From Buchnera aphidicola (Meitanaphis flavogallis) (GTDB lineage: Bacteria > Pseudomonadota > Gammaproteobacteria > Enterobacterales > Enterobacteriaceae), in NCBI GenBank assembly GCA_039830035.1, contig CP140038.1, positions 248,001-312,000 of the forward strand: a stretch of DNA of 64,000 nt, in the 5' to 3' direction. This document shows, one piece after another, positions 29,263 to 39,645 of this stretch (its first letter is position 1; each line of letters starts with the position of its first letter). The notes below the pieces were generated by a model. That model saw nothing but the letters and a program-made list of their open reading frames with translations, did not search any database and was not told the DNA's origin. The translations under genes and the position numbers were made by a program.

Positions 29263-31071
29263 TTATTTACTATATTTTAAGTTCATTTTGTTATTTAAAA
29301 TAGATAAAAATACTTCTTGAGGTATATTGACATTTCCTATTTTTTTCATTTTTTTCTTTCCAGTTTTTTGTTTTTCTAATAGTTTGTTCTTTCTAGTTAC
29401 ATCTCCTCCATAACATTTTGCTAATACATTTTTTCTTAATTGTTTGACAGTAGAACGTGCAATAACTTTTGTACCTATCATAGCTTGAATAATAATATTA
29501 AATTGGTGTCGAGGAATTAATGATTTCATTTTTTCTATTATTATACGTCCTTGAATAGTAGATTGTTTTTTATGAATTATTAATGATAAAGAATCAATTT
29601 TTTTGTAATTAATTAATATATCTAATTTTTTCATATCAGAAGTCTGATACGATTCAAAATCGTATTCTAATGATGCATAACCACTCGATTCGGATTTTAA
29701 TTGATCGAAAAAATTTAATATAATTTCTGACATTGGTATGTTATAACACAATAATACTTGATTTTCATAATAAATTATATTATTTTGTATTCCTCTTTTT
29801 TGTGAACATAATAGCAATATTTTTCCTAAATATTGAAGTGGGAGTAAAATTTTACATTTAGCAATAGGTTCTTGAATTTTCTTAATTTTGTTTAGTTCAG
29901 GGAGTTTAGATGGAGAATCAAGAAAAAGTACTTTATCTTCAGATGTGATGATTTTATATACTACCGTAGGAGCAGTAGTTATTATTTCTAAATTATATTC
30001 TCTTTCTAATCTTTCTTTTATAATTTCCATATGTAGTAATCCTAAAAATCCACATCTAAATCCAAATCCTAATGCTATAGAAGTTTCAAGTTCATAAAAT
30101 AAAGAAGTATCGTTTAAACTTAGTTTCTCTAATGCATTCTTAAAAGTATTAAATTGATTAGATTTAGTTGTAAATAATCCTGCATAAATTTTTGGTTTAA
30201 TTTTTTTAAAACCAGGTAATGTATATTCTGAATTACTATAAGTTGTAGTTAAAGTATCTCCTACAGGAGCACCAATAATATTTCTGATTCCACAAATAAT
30301 CCAACCTATTTCTCCACATTCTAAAAAATCTCTATATATGCTTTTTGGAGTGAATATTCCTATTTTTTCTACAGAATAGATTTTTCCTGTACTCATGATT
30401 TTAATTTTAGATTTTCTTTTGAGAATTCCATTTTTAATGCAAATCAAAGATACTACTCCTAAATAATTATCAAACCATGAATCAATAATTAATGCTTGAA
30501 ATTCGTTATTTATATTACCTTGAGGAGGTGAAATATTATGAATAATACATTCCAACAAATTTTTCATGCCTTCACCTGTTTTTGCTGAACAATATATTGC
30601 GTTTTCAGTAGAAATTCCTATAATATTTTTTATATCTTTTTCTACTTTAATGGGATTAGCATTTGGTAAATCAATTTTATTTAGTACAGGTATAATTTTC
30701 AAGTTCATATCTATAGCTTTATGGCAATTAGAAACGGTTTGTGCTTCTACTCCTTGTACTGAATCTACAATCAATAAAACACCTTCGCAAGCAGATAAAG
30801 AACGTGATACTTCATAGGAAAAGTCTACATGACCTGGTGTATCAATGAAATTTAATTGATATTTTTTATTTTTTATAGATGTATACTGTATTGTAACACT
30901 CTGTGCTTTAATGGTAATCCCTCGTTCTTTTTCTAATTCCATTGAATCCAATACTTGAGAGCACATTTCTCTTTCTGATAAACCGCCACAAATTTGAATA
31001 AGTCTGTCAGAGATAGTTGATTTTCCATGGTCTATATGGGCAATGATACAAAAATTTCTTATTTCTTTCAT
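29263..31071 (-). CDS. lepA: Elongation factor 4 (LepA)
   Basis: Ribosome-bound translational GTPase. I place the start at ATG 31069-31071, giving 602 aa that begin [19 protein letters not shown], colinear with E. coli (599 aa). The longer ORF from 31179 adds 36 residues of AT-driven sequence. Seen are G1 AHIDHGKST, switch [10 protein letters not shown] near 80, NKID near 134, the EF-G-like domains and the C-terminal LepA-specific domain ([25 protein letters not shown]). It is the first gene of the lepA-lepB-rnc-era-acpS set. AGGAG lies about 14 nt before the start. Confidence 0.97.
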   Translation of the reverse strand: MKEIRNFCIIAHIDHGKSTISDRLIQICGGLSEREMCSQVLDSMELEKERGITIKAQSVTIQYTSIKNKKYQLNFIDTPGHVDFSYEVSRSLSACEGVLLIVDSVQGVEAQTVSNCHKAIDMNLKIIPVLNKIDLPNANPIKVEKDIKNIIGISTENAIYCSAKTGEGMKNLLECIIHNISPPQGNINNEFQALIIDSWFDNYLGVVSLICIKNGILKRKSKIKIMSTGKIYSVEKIGIFTPKSIYRDFLECGEIGWIICGIRNIIGAPVGDTLTTTYSNSEYTLPGFKKIKPKIYAGLFTTKSNQFNTFKNALEKLSLNDTSLFYELETSIALGFGFRCGFLGLLHMEIIKERLEREYNLEIITTAPTVVYKIITSEDKVLFLDSPSKLPELNKIKKIQEPIAKCKILLPLQYLGKILLLCSQKRGIQNNIIYYENQVLLCYNIPMSEIILNFFDQLKSESSGYASLEYDFESYQTSDMKKLDILINYKKIDSLSLIIHKKQSTIQGRIIIEKMKSLIPRHQFNIIIQAMIGTKVIARSTVKQLRKNVLAKCYGGDVTRKNKLLEKQKTGKKKMKKIGNVNIPQEVFLSILNNKMNLKYSK

Positions 31072-31504
31072 TGAATTTAAAATATCTCCTGATAAGATTA
31101 AATTATTTTTTACTATTTTAATTAAATTTATATTATTTACAACATTATTATCATATTTAATAATATAGATGTTATACAAGTTTTGTATACGTATAGTTAT
31201 ACTTGTATATAATTAGATTCAAGATATAAACTAAAATATGTCATGATGTGTTTAATAAGATTAACATAGATTATTAATAACATTAATATATCAATTATGT
31301 GTCTAAATTTTTAAAAAAGAACATACATGATTAAAATTTTTTTTAAAATATGTTTTATTGTTTTTTAACCTTTATAATATAAATTAATTTTAAGTATTAT
31401 TGTATTATAAAAATTAATAAATGTTGTTTATGATTTTACTTTGATTTTAAAAAATGTTATATAAGGTGTTTTAATGAAAGTTTTACATCTAAAAAATAAA
31501 TAAT
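31072..31504. other. Divergent intergenic region lepA/mnmA (433 bp)
   Basis: Holds the promoters of lepA and mnmA, though no clear boxes stand out. A 9-bp perfect inverted repeat, TATACAAGT (31173-31181) and ACTTGTATA (31201-31209), lies about 100 bp before lepA and could be a leader structure or operator. A 9-codon leader ORF before mnmA is listed separately. Confidence 0.4.
31474..31503 (+). other. Possible 9-codon leader ORF upstream of mnmA
   Basis: ATG at 31474, preceded by AAGG at good spacing, encodes MKVLHLKNK and stops with TAA at 31501, one base before the mnmA ATG at 31505. The mnmA ATG itself has no visible RBS, so mnmA could be translated by reinitiation. It may equally be chance in AT-rich sequence. 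Confidence 0.3.
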
Positions 31505-32617
31505 ATGTTTAAATTAAAAAAAAAAGTGATTCTAGCTATGTCTGGAGGCGTAGATTCATCCGTGTCTGCATGGATTTTGAAGCAACAAAATTATTACGTA
31601 GAAGGTTTATTTATGAAAAACTGGGAGGAAAATGACAAAAATTTCTATTGTTCTGCAAAACAAGATTTAGAAGACGCTGAACATGTTTGTCGTCAGTTGG
31701 GCATTTATCTAAATAAAGTAAACTTTTCTTTTGAATATTGGGAAAATGTATTTCAAGTATTTATAAAAGAATATCAATTGGGTAGAACACCTAATCCTGA
31801 TATATTATGTAATAAGGAGATAAAATTTAAAGTATTTTATGAATTTGCTGTTAATAATTTAGGAGCTGATTTTATTGCAACCGGTCATTACGTGCAAAAA
31901 AAATATTTTAAAAAATCATTGTTTTTATTACGTGGTATTGACCATAATAAAGATCAAAGTTACTTTTTATATACTATTAATAAAAGTATTCTTAATAAGT
32001 GTTTATTTCCATTAGGAAAATTTAACAAAAAAACAGTACGTAATATAGCCAAAAACTTAAATTTAATTGTATCCGATAAAAAAGATTCTACTGGAATATG
32101 TTTTATAAATCCAAAAAACATTAATCATTTTCTAAATTTTTATATTCCTCAAAAGAAAGGAGATATAATTACACCTTGTGGTAAAACAATAGGACAACAT
32201 AGTGGATTAGTACATTATACTTTAGGTCAAAGGAAAGGATTAGGGATTGGAGGAATTAAAGGTATCAAAAATATTCCATGGTATGTAGTAGATAAAAATG
32301 TTGCACGTAATTCTTTAACCGTTGCTCAAGGGATGAATAATGATTATTTAATGTCTATAGGATTGATAGCTTGTCAGTTACATTGGATAAATCGTGTTCA
32401 GTTAAGTAATATTCCCTTTTTTTGTTCAGTAAAGATTCGATATTGTCAAAAAGATGTTTCATGTAAGATATTTTTATATAAGAAAAAATTTGTTAAAGTA
32501 TTGTTTCAAAATCCGATTTCATCCATTACTCCTGGACAATCTGCAGTATTTTATTTATCTGAATTATGTCTTGGAGGAGGAATAATTAAAACGAGATTAC
32601 CTATTTTATCACTATAA
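31505..32617 (+). CDS. mnmA: tRNA-specific 2-thiouridylase MnmA
   Basis: Installs the 2-thio group of (m)nm5s2U34 in tRNA-Lys, -Glu and -Gln. The 370-aa product (E. coli 368) has the PP-loop LAMSGGVDSSVSAW at residues 9-22, the GLFMKNWEE region near 34-42, NPDILCNKEIKF near 98-109 with the first catalytic Cys, and the second Cys in STGICFI near 199-205. GQRKGLGIGG and the C-terminal TPGQSAVFY ... CLGGGII complete it. The order mnmA-hflD-purB matches E. coli. Confidence 0.98.
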   Translation: MFKLKKKVILAMSGGVDSSVSAWILKQQNYYVEGLFMKNWEENDKNFYCSAKQDLEDAEHVCRQLGIYLNKVNFSFEYWENVFQVFIKEYQLGRTPNPDILCNKEIKFKVFYEFAVNNLGADFIATGHYVQKKYFKKSLFLLRGIDHNKDQSYFLYTINKSILNKCLFPLGKFNKKTVRNIAKNLNLIVSDKKDSTGICFINPKNINHFLNFYIPQKKGDIITPCGKTIGQHSGLVHYTLGQRKGLGIGGIKGIKNIPWYVVDKNVARNSLTVAQGMNNDYLMSIGLIACQLHWINRVQLSNIPFFCSVKIRYCQKDVSCKIFLYKKKFVKVLFQNPISSITPGQSAVFYLSELCLGGGIIKTRLPILSL

Positions 32618-32659
32618 ATTAATCATAGTATTTTTTAAATTTTAGGGAAATATATAATT

Positions 32660-33295
32660 GTGACAAAGAATTTTTATTCGATTATGTTGTCTCTTTCTGG
32701 AATATGTCAGTCTGTTGCTATTGTATGTCAACTATCTCAAACTGGAATTTGTAATAATGACGCATTTAAAATCGGTATTGATAGTATTTTAAACATTAAT
32801 CCTAAAACTACACTATCTGTATATGGGAATTCAGAAAAAAATTTGCAGTTGGGTATAACAACGTTATTATCTTTATTACATAATTCTAATAGTTATGATA
32901 CTTCAGCAAAAATATTACGCTATATATTAAAAATCATGATTTTAGAAAAAAAATTAAAAAAAAATGCTATTTATAATGAAATGTTATTTCAACGTATTTC
33001 TGAATTAATTAAAAAAAATGTTAATGGTTTTAGTTCATATGATATATTAACTGATCATTTATCAGAAATATATTTAAATATAATCAGTAAGTTAGGATCT
33101 CGTATTCAAGTGTTTGGATCGCCAGAAATTCTAAAAAATATATTAATACAGAATAAAATTCGTTGTGCTTTATTTTCAGGAATTCGTTCGGCTGTTTTGT
33201 GGAGGCAGGTAGGTGGTAATTTTTTTCAATTTATTTTTTTTAGAAATCAAATATATAATCAAGCTAACAATGTATTTAAAAAATTTTCTTCTTAA
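32660..33295 (+). CDS. hflD: HflD homolog (YcfC), lysogenization regulator family
   Basis: A 211-aa protein of the HflD/YcfC family (E. coli 213 aa). In E. coli it is a peripheral membrane protein that interacts with lambda CII. Its housekeeping role is unclear, and CII cannot be the target here. It starts at GTG with AGGGA upstream and matches the family through LSGICQSVAIVCQLSQTG at the N-terminus, YGNSEKNLQLGITTLLSLLHN in the middle and IRSAVLWRQVGG near the C-terminus. It lies between mnmA and purB as in E. coli. Confidence 0.93.
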   Translation: MTKNFYSIMLSLSGICQSVAIVCQLSQTGICNNDAFKIGIDSILNINPKTTLSVYGNSEKNLQLGITTLLSLLHNSNSYDTSAKILRYILKIMILEKKLKKNAIYNEMLFQRISELIKKNVNGFSSYDILTDHLSEIYLNIISKLGSRIQVFGSPEILKNILIQNKIRCALFSGIRSAVLWRQVGGNFFQFIFFRNQIYNQANNVFKKFSS

Positions 33296-33354
33296 ACTTT
33301 TTGAACTATAAATTTAAGATTTACATATATTTTTTTAAAGAGGTATATACAACA

Positions 33355-34743
33355 ATGACATTATCATCTCTGACTGCTATTTCACCTATTGATGGACGTT
33401 ATAATAGTCATACTGTTAAACTAAGAGAAATTTTTAGCGAATATGCATTCTTAAAATTTCGAGTAAAAGTTGAGCTTTTGTGGTTAAAGAAATTATTAAC
33501 ATTACATGAAATAAAGTTATTTGCACGAGAAGATGAAAAAATTAATTTTCACCTTGATGAAATTATAAATAATTTTAATGAAAATGATGCTCAAAATATA
33601 AAAAAATTAGAAAAAACTATTAATCACGATGTAAAATCAATAGAATATTTTTTAAAAGACAAATTATTTAAAATTCTAGGAACACATCGCATCATAAACT
33701 TTGTACACTTTTCTTGTACTTCAGAAGACATAAATAATTTAGCTTATTCTTTAATGCTAAAAACTGCTAAAGAAAAAATTATTATTCCGATATGGGAAAA
33801 TATCATTAAAGAAATAAAAAAAATTATATCTCATTATTATAATTTTCCTATTTTGTCTCGTACTCATGGCCAACCAGCTACTCCATCAACCATAGGAAAA
33901 GAAATGGTTAATTTTTCTTATAGAATAGAACGTCAACTGAAACAGTTAAAAAAAATCAATTTATTAGGAAAAATTAACGGTTCTACAGGAAATTATAATG
34001 CTCATTTTTCTGCTTATCCTAATGTAAATTGGCATCAAATTAGTCAAGAATTTGTAGTTTCTCTTGGATTGGTTTGGAATCCTTATACTACTCAAATTGA
34101 ACCACATGATTATATTTCTGAATTTTTTAGTTGCATAGCTAGAGTTAACACAATTTTAATTAATTTTAATCAAGATATGTGGGGATATATCTCATTAAAC
34201 TATTTTATTCAAAAAAATAATTCAAATGAAGTAGGATCTTCTATTATGCCTCATAAAATAAATCCTATAAATTTTGAAAAATCTGAAGGTAATCTTGGAT
34301 TATCTAATGCTATAATAAATCATTTTGTTAGTAAATTGCCTATTTCTCGTTGGCAAAGAGATTTAAGTGATTCTACAGTATTGCGAAATATAGGATCAGT
34401 AATTGCTTATTCAGTAATAGCATATGATTCCTTGATATTAGGAATGCAAAAATTAAAAGTAAACGAAGTACAACTATTAGAAGATTTAGATAAACATTGG
34501 GAAATATTAGCAGAACCAATTCATACTGTAATGTGTAAATATGGTATAAGAGATGCTTATGATAAATTAAAGTTATTAACCAGAGGCAATAAAATTAATT
34601 CAGCTATAATTCATAGTTATATCAATAGTTTAACTATTCCAGAAGAGGAAAAAATACAACTAATTCAATTAACACCAATGAATTATTTAGGACTAGCAAC
34701 AAAATTAGCAAAAAATTTTAAAAATCAACAGTACTATGAATAA
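33355..34743 (+). CDS. purB: Adenylosuccinate lyase
   Basis: Cleaves SAICAR and adenylosuccinate, releasing fumarate, in purine synthesis. ATG 33355, preceded by AGAGG, gives 462 aa (E. coli 456) starting MTLSSLTAISPIDGRY. The longer ORF from TTG 33301 is rejected. Visible are the catalytic His in SRTHGQPATPSTIG near 168-182, TSEDINNLAYSLMLK near 119-133, and the flexible signature loop SSIMPHKINPINFEKSEG near 295-312 with the catalytic Ser. It is the last gene of the mnmA-hflD-purB cluster. Confidence 0.97.
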   Translation: MTLSSLTAISPIDGRYNSHTVKLREIFSEYAFLKFRVKVELLWLKKLLTLHEIKLFAREDEKINFHLDEIINNFNENDAQNIKKLEKTINHDVKSIEYFLKDKLFKILGTHRIINFVHFSCTSEDINNLAYSLMLKTAKEKIIIPIWENIIKEIKKIISHYYNFPILSRTHGQPATPSTIGKEMVNFSYRIERQLKQLKKINLLGKINGSTGNYNAHFSAYPNVNWHQISQEFVVSLGLVWNPYTTQIEPHDYISEFFSCIARVNTILINFNQDMWGYISLNYFIQKNNSNEVGSSIMPHKINPINFEKSEGNLGLSNAIINHFVSKLPISRWQRDLSDSTVLRNIGSVIAYSVIAYDSLILGMQKLKVNEVQLLEDLDKHWEILAEPIHTVMCKYGIRDAYDKLKLLTRGNKINSAIIHSYINSLTIPEEEKIQLIQLTPMNYLGLATKLAKNFKNQQYYE

Positions 34744-34859
34744 TATGTTTATACCATAGTAACCGTGATACGTTTCAATATTTCAAATGTTTTGGAAGTA
34801 ATTATTTTATTTAATTAAATTTTATTTTTAAATAAACAAGAACAATAACTTATGTATAA

Positions 34860-35486
34860 ATGTCAATTTTTAAAAAAAAAATAGCATCTATAGTATGCAT
34901 TGGATTTTGTATAATGTTTTTGTCTGGACTATATCATGTAGATAAAAAACATGACATTTATTATACAACACATAACAATAATCAATTTTGCTCTACTGAA
35001 TTTATAAAATCTTGGTCTAGCGTAATAAAAAAGTCTTCAAAGAAATATAATGTTGATCCGAAATTAATTAAATCTATCATTTGCATTGAATCATCTGGAA
35101 ACAAAAAAGCTACTAGTCGTTCTCATGCTGTTGGATTAATGCAAATAAAACCCTTAAGTGCTGGTAAAGAAGTATATCGTTTTAAAAAAAAAGATGGTCA
35201 ACCATCTGTTTACGATTTATATAATCCTACAATTAACATTGACATAGGAACAGCATATATTCACATTTTACAGCATAGGGATTTAGTAGGAATCAATAAT
35301 ACAGAAATGTTAAGATATGCTACGATTGTATCGTATGTAAATGGTTCAGATAAATTATTAAAAATTTTATCTAATAATAGAAGAAAAGCAGTAAAAAAAA
35401 TAAATCAAATGACAAAAAAAGAATTTTTTTATTACATAAAAAAAAACATCCAGCCTTGCAAGCTTGGAAATATCTTAAAAAAATAA
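34860..35486 (+). CDS. mltE: Membrane-bound lytic transglycosylase E (EmtA), lipobox lost
   Basis: Endolytic murein transglycosylase of the SLT family. The 208-aa product (E. coli 203) has the catalytic Glu in CIESSGNKKATSRSHAVGLMQIK near residues 74-95, and AYIHIL and VSYVNGSDKLL downstream. The N-terminus is a hydrophobic signal (about 8-24) but reads LSGL at residues 21-24 where the E. coli lipobox is LAGC. The lipidated Cys is gone, so it is probably a signal-anchored or secreted protein. The RBS is poor. An alternative ATG at 34852 in another frame gives only a decapeptide. Confidence 0.9.
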   Translation: MSIFKKKIASIVCIGFCIMFLSGLYHVDKKHDIYYTTHNNNQFCSTEFIKSWSSVIKKSSKKYNVDPKLIKSIICIESSGNKKATSRSHAVGLMQIKPLSAGKEVYRFKKKDGQPSVYDLYNPTINIDIGTAYIHILQHRDLVGINNTEMLRYATIVSYVNGSDKLLKILSNNRRKAVKKINQMTKKEFFYYIKKNIQPCKLGNILKK

Positions 35487-35595
35487 TGATGATTTACGAT
35501 TTGATGTAATATTAATGTATTAAGAAACAAATTGATATATGTAAAAATTTGTATAATTTAATAAAATATAAACTGTTGTCATAGGATAATAGAAT

Positions 35596-36390
35596 ATGGG
35601 TTTTATGAAAGGTAAAAAAATTTTGATTACTGGAATAACAAATCGGTATTCTATTGCTTTCGGTATAGCAAAAGCAATGCATGCACAAAAAGCTACATTA
35701 GCATTGACATATCATCTCGATAAGGTGAAAGAAAAAGTATATTCCTTAGCACAAGAATTAGGAATTAACATTGTTTTCCCATGTGATGTTTCTAGTGATG
35801 AAAGTATTAAAACATTGTTTTTTAATATATCAAAAAAATGGAAAAAATTTGATGGTTTTGTTCATGCTATTGCTTTTTCTCCGCGAAATCAATTGTCTGG
35901 AGATTATGTTAATAATATAACTAGAAGTGATTTTTCTCGTGTACATGATATTAGTTCTTATAGTTTTGTTGGGATGGCTAAAGAATGTCGATCAATGCTA
36001 AAAAAAAATTCTTCAATTTTAACTTTAAGTTATATAGGTTCTAAAAAGGTAATACCAAACTATAATATTATGGGTGTTGCTAAAGCGTCTTTGGAATCTA
36101 ATGTGAGATATATGGCTTATAGTATGGGAATGGACAGTATTAGAGTAAATGCAATATCATCTGCTCCTATTAAGACTTTATCTTCATATGGAATAAAAAA
36201 TTTTCGGAAAATGTTAAATTTTAGTAATAGCATAAATTTTAGTAATCATCCGGTTACTATTCAAGATATAGGTAATACTGCAGCGTTTTTATGTTCTAAT
36301 TTATCTAAAGGTATTACTGGTCAGATAATTTATGTAGATGGAGGATTTAATATTACTACTATGAATAAATTAGATAATGAATCACATTGA
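35596..36390 (+). CDS. fabI: Enoyl-[acyl-carrier-protein] reductase (NADH)
   Basis: Last step of each fatty acid elongation cycle. The 264-aa SDR-fold protein starts MGFMKGKKILITGITNRYSIAFGIA with the NADH-binding segment, has DVSSDESI and the HAIAFSPRNQLSGDYV stretch near 92-107, and the catalytic Tyr and Lys in NYNIMGVAKASLE near 155-167. E. coli FabI is 262 aa. AGGA lies about 12 nt upstream. It works with FabZ (7736) and supplies LipB/LipA. Confidence 0.97.
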   Translation: MGFMKGKKILITGITNRYSIAFGIAKAMHAQKATLALTYHLDKVKEKVYSLAQELGINIVFPCDVSSDESIKTLFFNISKKWKKFDGFVHAIAFSPRNQLSGDYVNNITRSDFSRVHDISSYSFVGMAKECRSMLKKNSSILTLSYIGSKKVIPNYNIMGVAKASLESNVRYMAYSMGMDSIRVNAISSAPIKTLSSYGIKNFRKMLNFSNSINFSNHPVTIQDIGNTAAFLCSNLSKGITGQIIYVDGGFNITTMNKLDNESH

Positions 36391-36689
36391 TAAATTATTT
36401 TTTATTTTGTATTTTTATGTAGTTCAAAATAGTCCTAGTTTTACCTATACAAAAATTATAATTTATTCTGTGTTTCTAGATCAAATATGAACTTTTATAG
36501 TATTAATAATAGTCATAGTGATTGATATTATATATTTACGTCGATAAAATCACGAATGAGATATATAAAGTAGATAATATAGTTATTATGCAATGTATTT
36601 TTAACGTTTTTATTTAAGATATTTATTAATGTTTTCATAAACATTGTGTTTGATGTGTTTATTTCGTCTTAAATACAGGATTTATACTC

Positions 36690-38630
36690 ATGTTTCGTAA
36701 TCATCCCTTGCTTTCACGATTAAAAAAAAAATTACATTCTAAGATAACTCGAATTGAAGGAATTGTAAAAAGTACAGAAAAAGGATTCGGATTTTTAGAA
36801 ACAGATCCGCGAACGAGTTATTTTATACCACCTCGAAAAATGAAACGAGTTATGCATGGAGATCGTATCATAGCTCAATTGAAAATTGAACATGCTCGAG
36901 AAATTGTTTGTCCAGAAAGGTTAGTAGAACCATTTTTGTCTAAATTTGTTGGAAGAATTCAAAAAATAAAAGATACTTTTTATATAAAACCAGATTATCC
37001 ATTTTTAAAAGAACCAATTGTTTGTGTTATTTCTTGTCCATTTCTACAAAGCGTTCGTAATGGAGATTGGGTTATGGCTGTATTAACTCAACATAAATTA
37101 AAAGGAGATTATAGATTTTCTGCTGAATTAATTAAGTTTATTGTTGAAAATAAAAATCCATTAGTACCATGGCTAGTGACTCTTTCACGACATAAGTTAG
37201 ACATATCAGAACCTAAATTAAATAGAACTGAGGTAAATTTTCATGATCATCATTCAAGGATAGATCTGACTAATTTAAATTTTATTACTATTGATCATAG
37301 TTCTACAAAGGATATTGATGATGCTTTGTTTATAGAAAAAGAAGTATTAGGCATGTTTAGTTTAATTGTAGCTATTTCTGATCCTACTGCTTATATCCCT
37401 TTGGGAAGTGTATTAGACGAAATCGCATTCAAAAGAGGATTTACTAATTATTTACCTGGTTTAAATATTCCTATGCTACCTCGTTTTTTATCAGAAGATA
37501 AGTGTTCATTAAAAATAAACCAACGTCGCCCTGCTGTAGCATGCAAGATTTTTTTTAATTATGATGGAACTATATTGCATGAAAAAACTAATTTCTTTTT
37601 AACGTGGATTAAATCTAAATCTCAATTGTCATATGAATCTGTATCTGACTGGTTAGAACATAAGGGAACATGGCGTCCAGAATCTCGTTTAGTAGCTAAT
37701 CAATTGTCTTTATTACATGAATTATGCACTTTAAGAATTCAATGGAGAAAAAAAAATGCATTGTTGTTTAAAGAACGTCCAGAGTATTTTTTTAAAATAT
37801 CAGATACTTTTAAAGTACTAGGAATTTATGTTGAATCTAAACGTATAGCTAACAAAATTATTGAAGAAGCTATGATAGCAGCTAATGTATGTGCAGCTCA
37901 ATTGTTGTCAGATAAACTAGGTTTTGGAGTATATAATATACATTCTGGATTTGAATCTATTAATGCAGAGTGCGCTGTTTCATTGTTGTCTAAATATGAC
38001 CTTTTATTTGATATTAATCAAATTCAAACATTAGAGGGATTTTGCAAATTACGACGTACGTTGGATGATATGTCAAATGAATATCTTAATAATCGCATTC
38101 AAAAATGTTTATCGTTTGGAGAAATAAATAGTATACCAGGTCCTCATTTTGCTTTAGGATTACCAATTTATGCTACGTGGACTTCACCGATTAGAAAATA
38201 TGGTGATATAGTTAATCATCGTCTTTTAAAAATAATTATTACAGGTATTGGTGAAGCTATTCCACCTAGTAATGAAATTTTATCGAAAATTACTGATATA
38301 CGTCGTCGTATTAGAGTTGCAAAAAGAGACATAGAAAATTGGTTATATACTTCTTTTTTAAAAAAAACAAATTGTGAAAACAAAGTTTTTAATGCTAAGA
38401 TAACTGATATATTCCGTTCTGGAATGAAAGTAAAATTGTTAGAAAATGGAGCAAATGTATTCATACCAGCTCCTTTTTTACATAATATCAAACATGAGTT
38501 AGTTTGTGATAAAGAAAAAGGAATTGTATATATTATGGGAAAGGAATATTATACTATTGCTAACATGATTCAAGTTGTATTAACGGACATAAAAACAGAA
38601 ACAAGAAGAATAATAGGTAAGCCAATTTAA
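36690..38630 (+). CDS. rnb: Exoribonuclease II
   Basis: Processive 3'-5' exoribonuclease for mRNA turnover. The 646-aa product (E. coli 644) has an N-terminal cold-shock domain (KSTEKGFGFLETDPRTSYFIP near 28-48), a second CSD, the RNB catalytic motif FITIDHSSTKDIDDALF near 199-215 with the clustered Asp ligands, the ATWTSPIRKYGDIVNHRLLK motif near 494-513, and a C-terminal S1 domain (VFNAKITDIFRSGMKVKLLENGANVFIP). It is collinear with the E. coli fabI-rnb region. The 299 bp before it hold no gene. Confidence 0.98.
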   Translation: MFRNHPLLSRLKKKLHSKITRIEGIVKSTEKGFGFLETDPRTSYFIPPRKMKRVMHGDRIIAQLKIEHAREIVCPERLVEPFLSKFVGRIQKIKDTFYIKPDYPFLKEPIVCVISCPFLQSVRNGDWVMAVLTQHKLKGDYRFSAELIKFIVENKNPLVPWLVTLSRHKLDISEPKLNRTEVNFHDHHSRIDLTNLNFITIDHSSTKDIDDALFIEKEVLGMFSLIVAISDPTAYIPLGSVLDEIAFKRGFTNYLPGLNIPMLPRFLSEDKCSLKINQRRPAVACKIFFNYDGTILHEKTNFFLTWIKSKSQLSYESVSDWLEHKGTWRPESRLVANQLSLLHELCTLRIQWRKKNALLFKERPEYFFKISDTFKVLGIYVESKRIANKIIEEAMIAANVCAAQLLSDKLGFGVYNIHSGFESINAECAVSLLSKYDLLFDINQIQTLEGFCKLRRTLDDMSNEYLNNRIQKCLSFGEINSIPGPHFALGLPIYATWTSPIRKYGDIVNHRLLKIIITGIGEAIPPSNEILSKITDIRRRIRVAKRDIENWLYTSFLKKTNCENKVFNAKITDIFRSGMKVKLLENGANVFIPAPFLHNIKHELVCDKEKGIVYIMGKEYYTIANMIQVVLTDIKTETRRIIGKPI

Positions 38631-38855
38631 TATATATAGAACATTAATTTTTTTGTAAATTTTTTATAGTTTCTAATATGTCATCAAAACCTATTTAGAA
38701 AAATTAATATTGTATTTTTTTAATATTTAAAAAAAGTTATTCTAATATATTTAGGTATTTTGATATATTATTATTATTTATATTAAAATTATTAATTTTT
38801 ATCTATTAGCTGTTTTTAATATTTTATTTAATCAATGATAATTTAGGAGTAAAAC

Positions 38856-39503
38856 ATGCATATTTCTGTGTTTGATTTGTCCGCATATATAAGTTTTTTT
38901 TTCAGTTTATTTGCTTTAGTTAATCCTATCGGAATGATTCCAATTTTTACTAGCATAACTAGTTTCCAGTCTATAGAGGAAAGAAATCAAACAAATTTTA
39001 CTGCAAATTTAGCAGTAATTTTTATTTTATTTTTTTCTTTACTTTTTGGTAATATTGTTTTAGATTTATTTAATATTTCTTTAAGTTCTTTTCGGATTTC
39101 AGGGGGAATATTAATCATTTCTATCGCATTTTCTATGGTAAATGGGAAATTAATAGCTAGTATAAAAGATAATAATAAAAAAAATGTACAAAATAGTTTT
39201 ACAGATAGTATTGCAGTTGTTCCGCTAGCTATGCCTTTAATAGCAGGTCCAGGAGCAATTAGTGCTACTATTATTTGGAGTACTCATTATTCTAGTTGGA
39301 TTAACACGTTAGGATGTACTATTACAATAATTCTTTTTTCGTTATTATGCTGGTGTTTATTTAAAATTGCACCTTTAATTGCAAACATTATAGGTGAAAG
39401 TGGAATTAATATTATGACTCGAATTATGGGTTTATTATTAATGTCTATAGGTATAGAATTTATCGTTGCAGGTTTAAAGTCTATTTTTTTAAGTTATATT
39501 TGA
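38856..39503 (+). CDS. ychE: MarC-family integral membrane protein YchE
   Basis: A 215-aa inner-membrane protein with six predicted helices, the same length as E. coli YchE. It matches closely: FALVNPIGMIPIFTSITS near 20-37, SFRISGGILIISIAFSMVNGK near 75-95, SIAVVPLAMPLIAGPGAISATIIW near 117-140, and the C-terminal IMTRIMGLLLMSIGIEFIVAGLKSIF. The function is unknown; the family was once linked to multiple antibiotic resistance without support. AGGAG precedes the ATG. Its retention in a reduced genome suggests a housekeeping transport role. Confidence 0.92.
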   Translation: MHISVFDLSAYISFFFSLFALVNPIGMIPIFTSITSFQSIEERNQTNFTANLAVIFILFFSLLFGNIVLDLFNISLSSFRISGGILIISIAFSMVNGKLIASIKDNNKKNVQNSFTDSIAVVPLAMPLIAGPGAISATIIWSTHYSSWINTLGCTITIILFSLLCWCLFKIAPLIANIIGESGINIMTRIMGLLLMSIGIEFIVAGLKSIFLSYI

Positions 39504-39645
39504 ACCTCTTTTATAGTTATTAAGTGATAACTAATCTTTATAAATTTTTTATGTAAAATAATTTTGTTAGGTGTTTTGTTGTATACTATATTTATAGTAT
39601 TAAATTTTGCAGTCTTTTTATTTTTTTGATAGGTTATCAACAGTT

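Noticed and set aside
29263..31179. Longer LepA starting at 31179
   Set aside because: The extra 36 residues are low-complexity Asn/Ile/Lys, absent from LepA proteins, and overlap a leader inverted repeat; MKEIRNF at 31071 matches the family start.
31173..31209. 9-bp inverted repeat upstream of lepA as a regulator operator
   Set aside because: Symmetric but AT-only apart from a few bases, no known operator matches, and regulators are scarce in such genomes. Kept only as a note in the intergenic entry.
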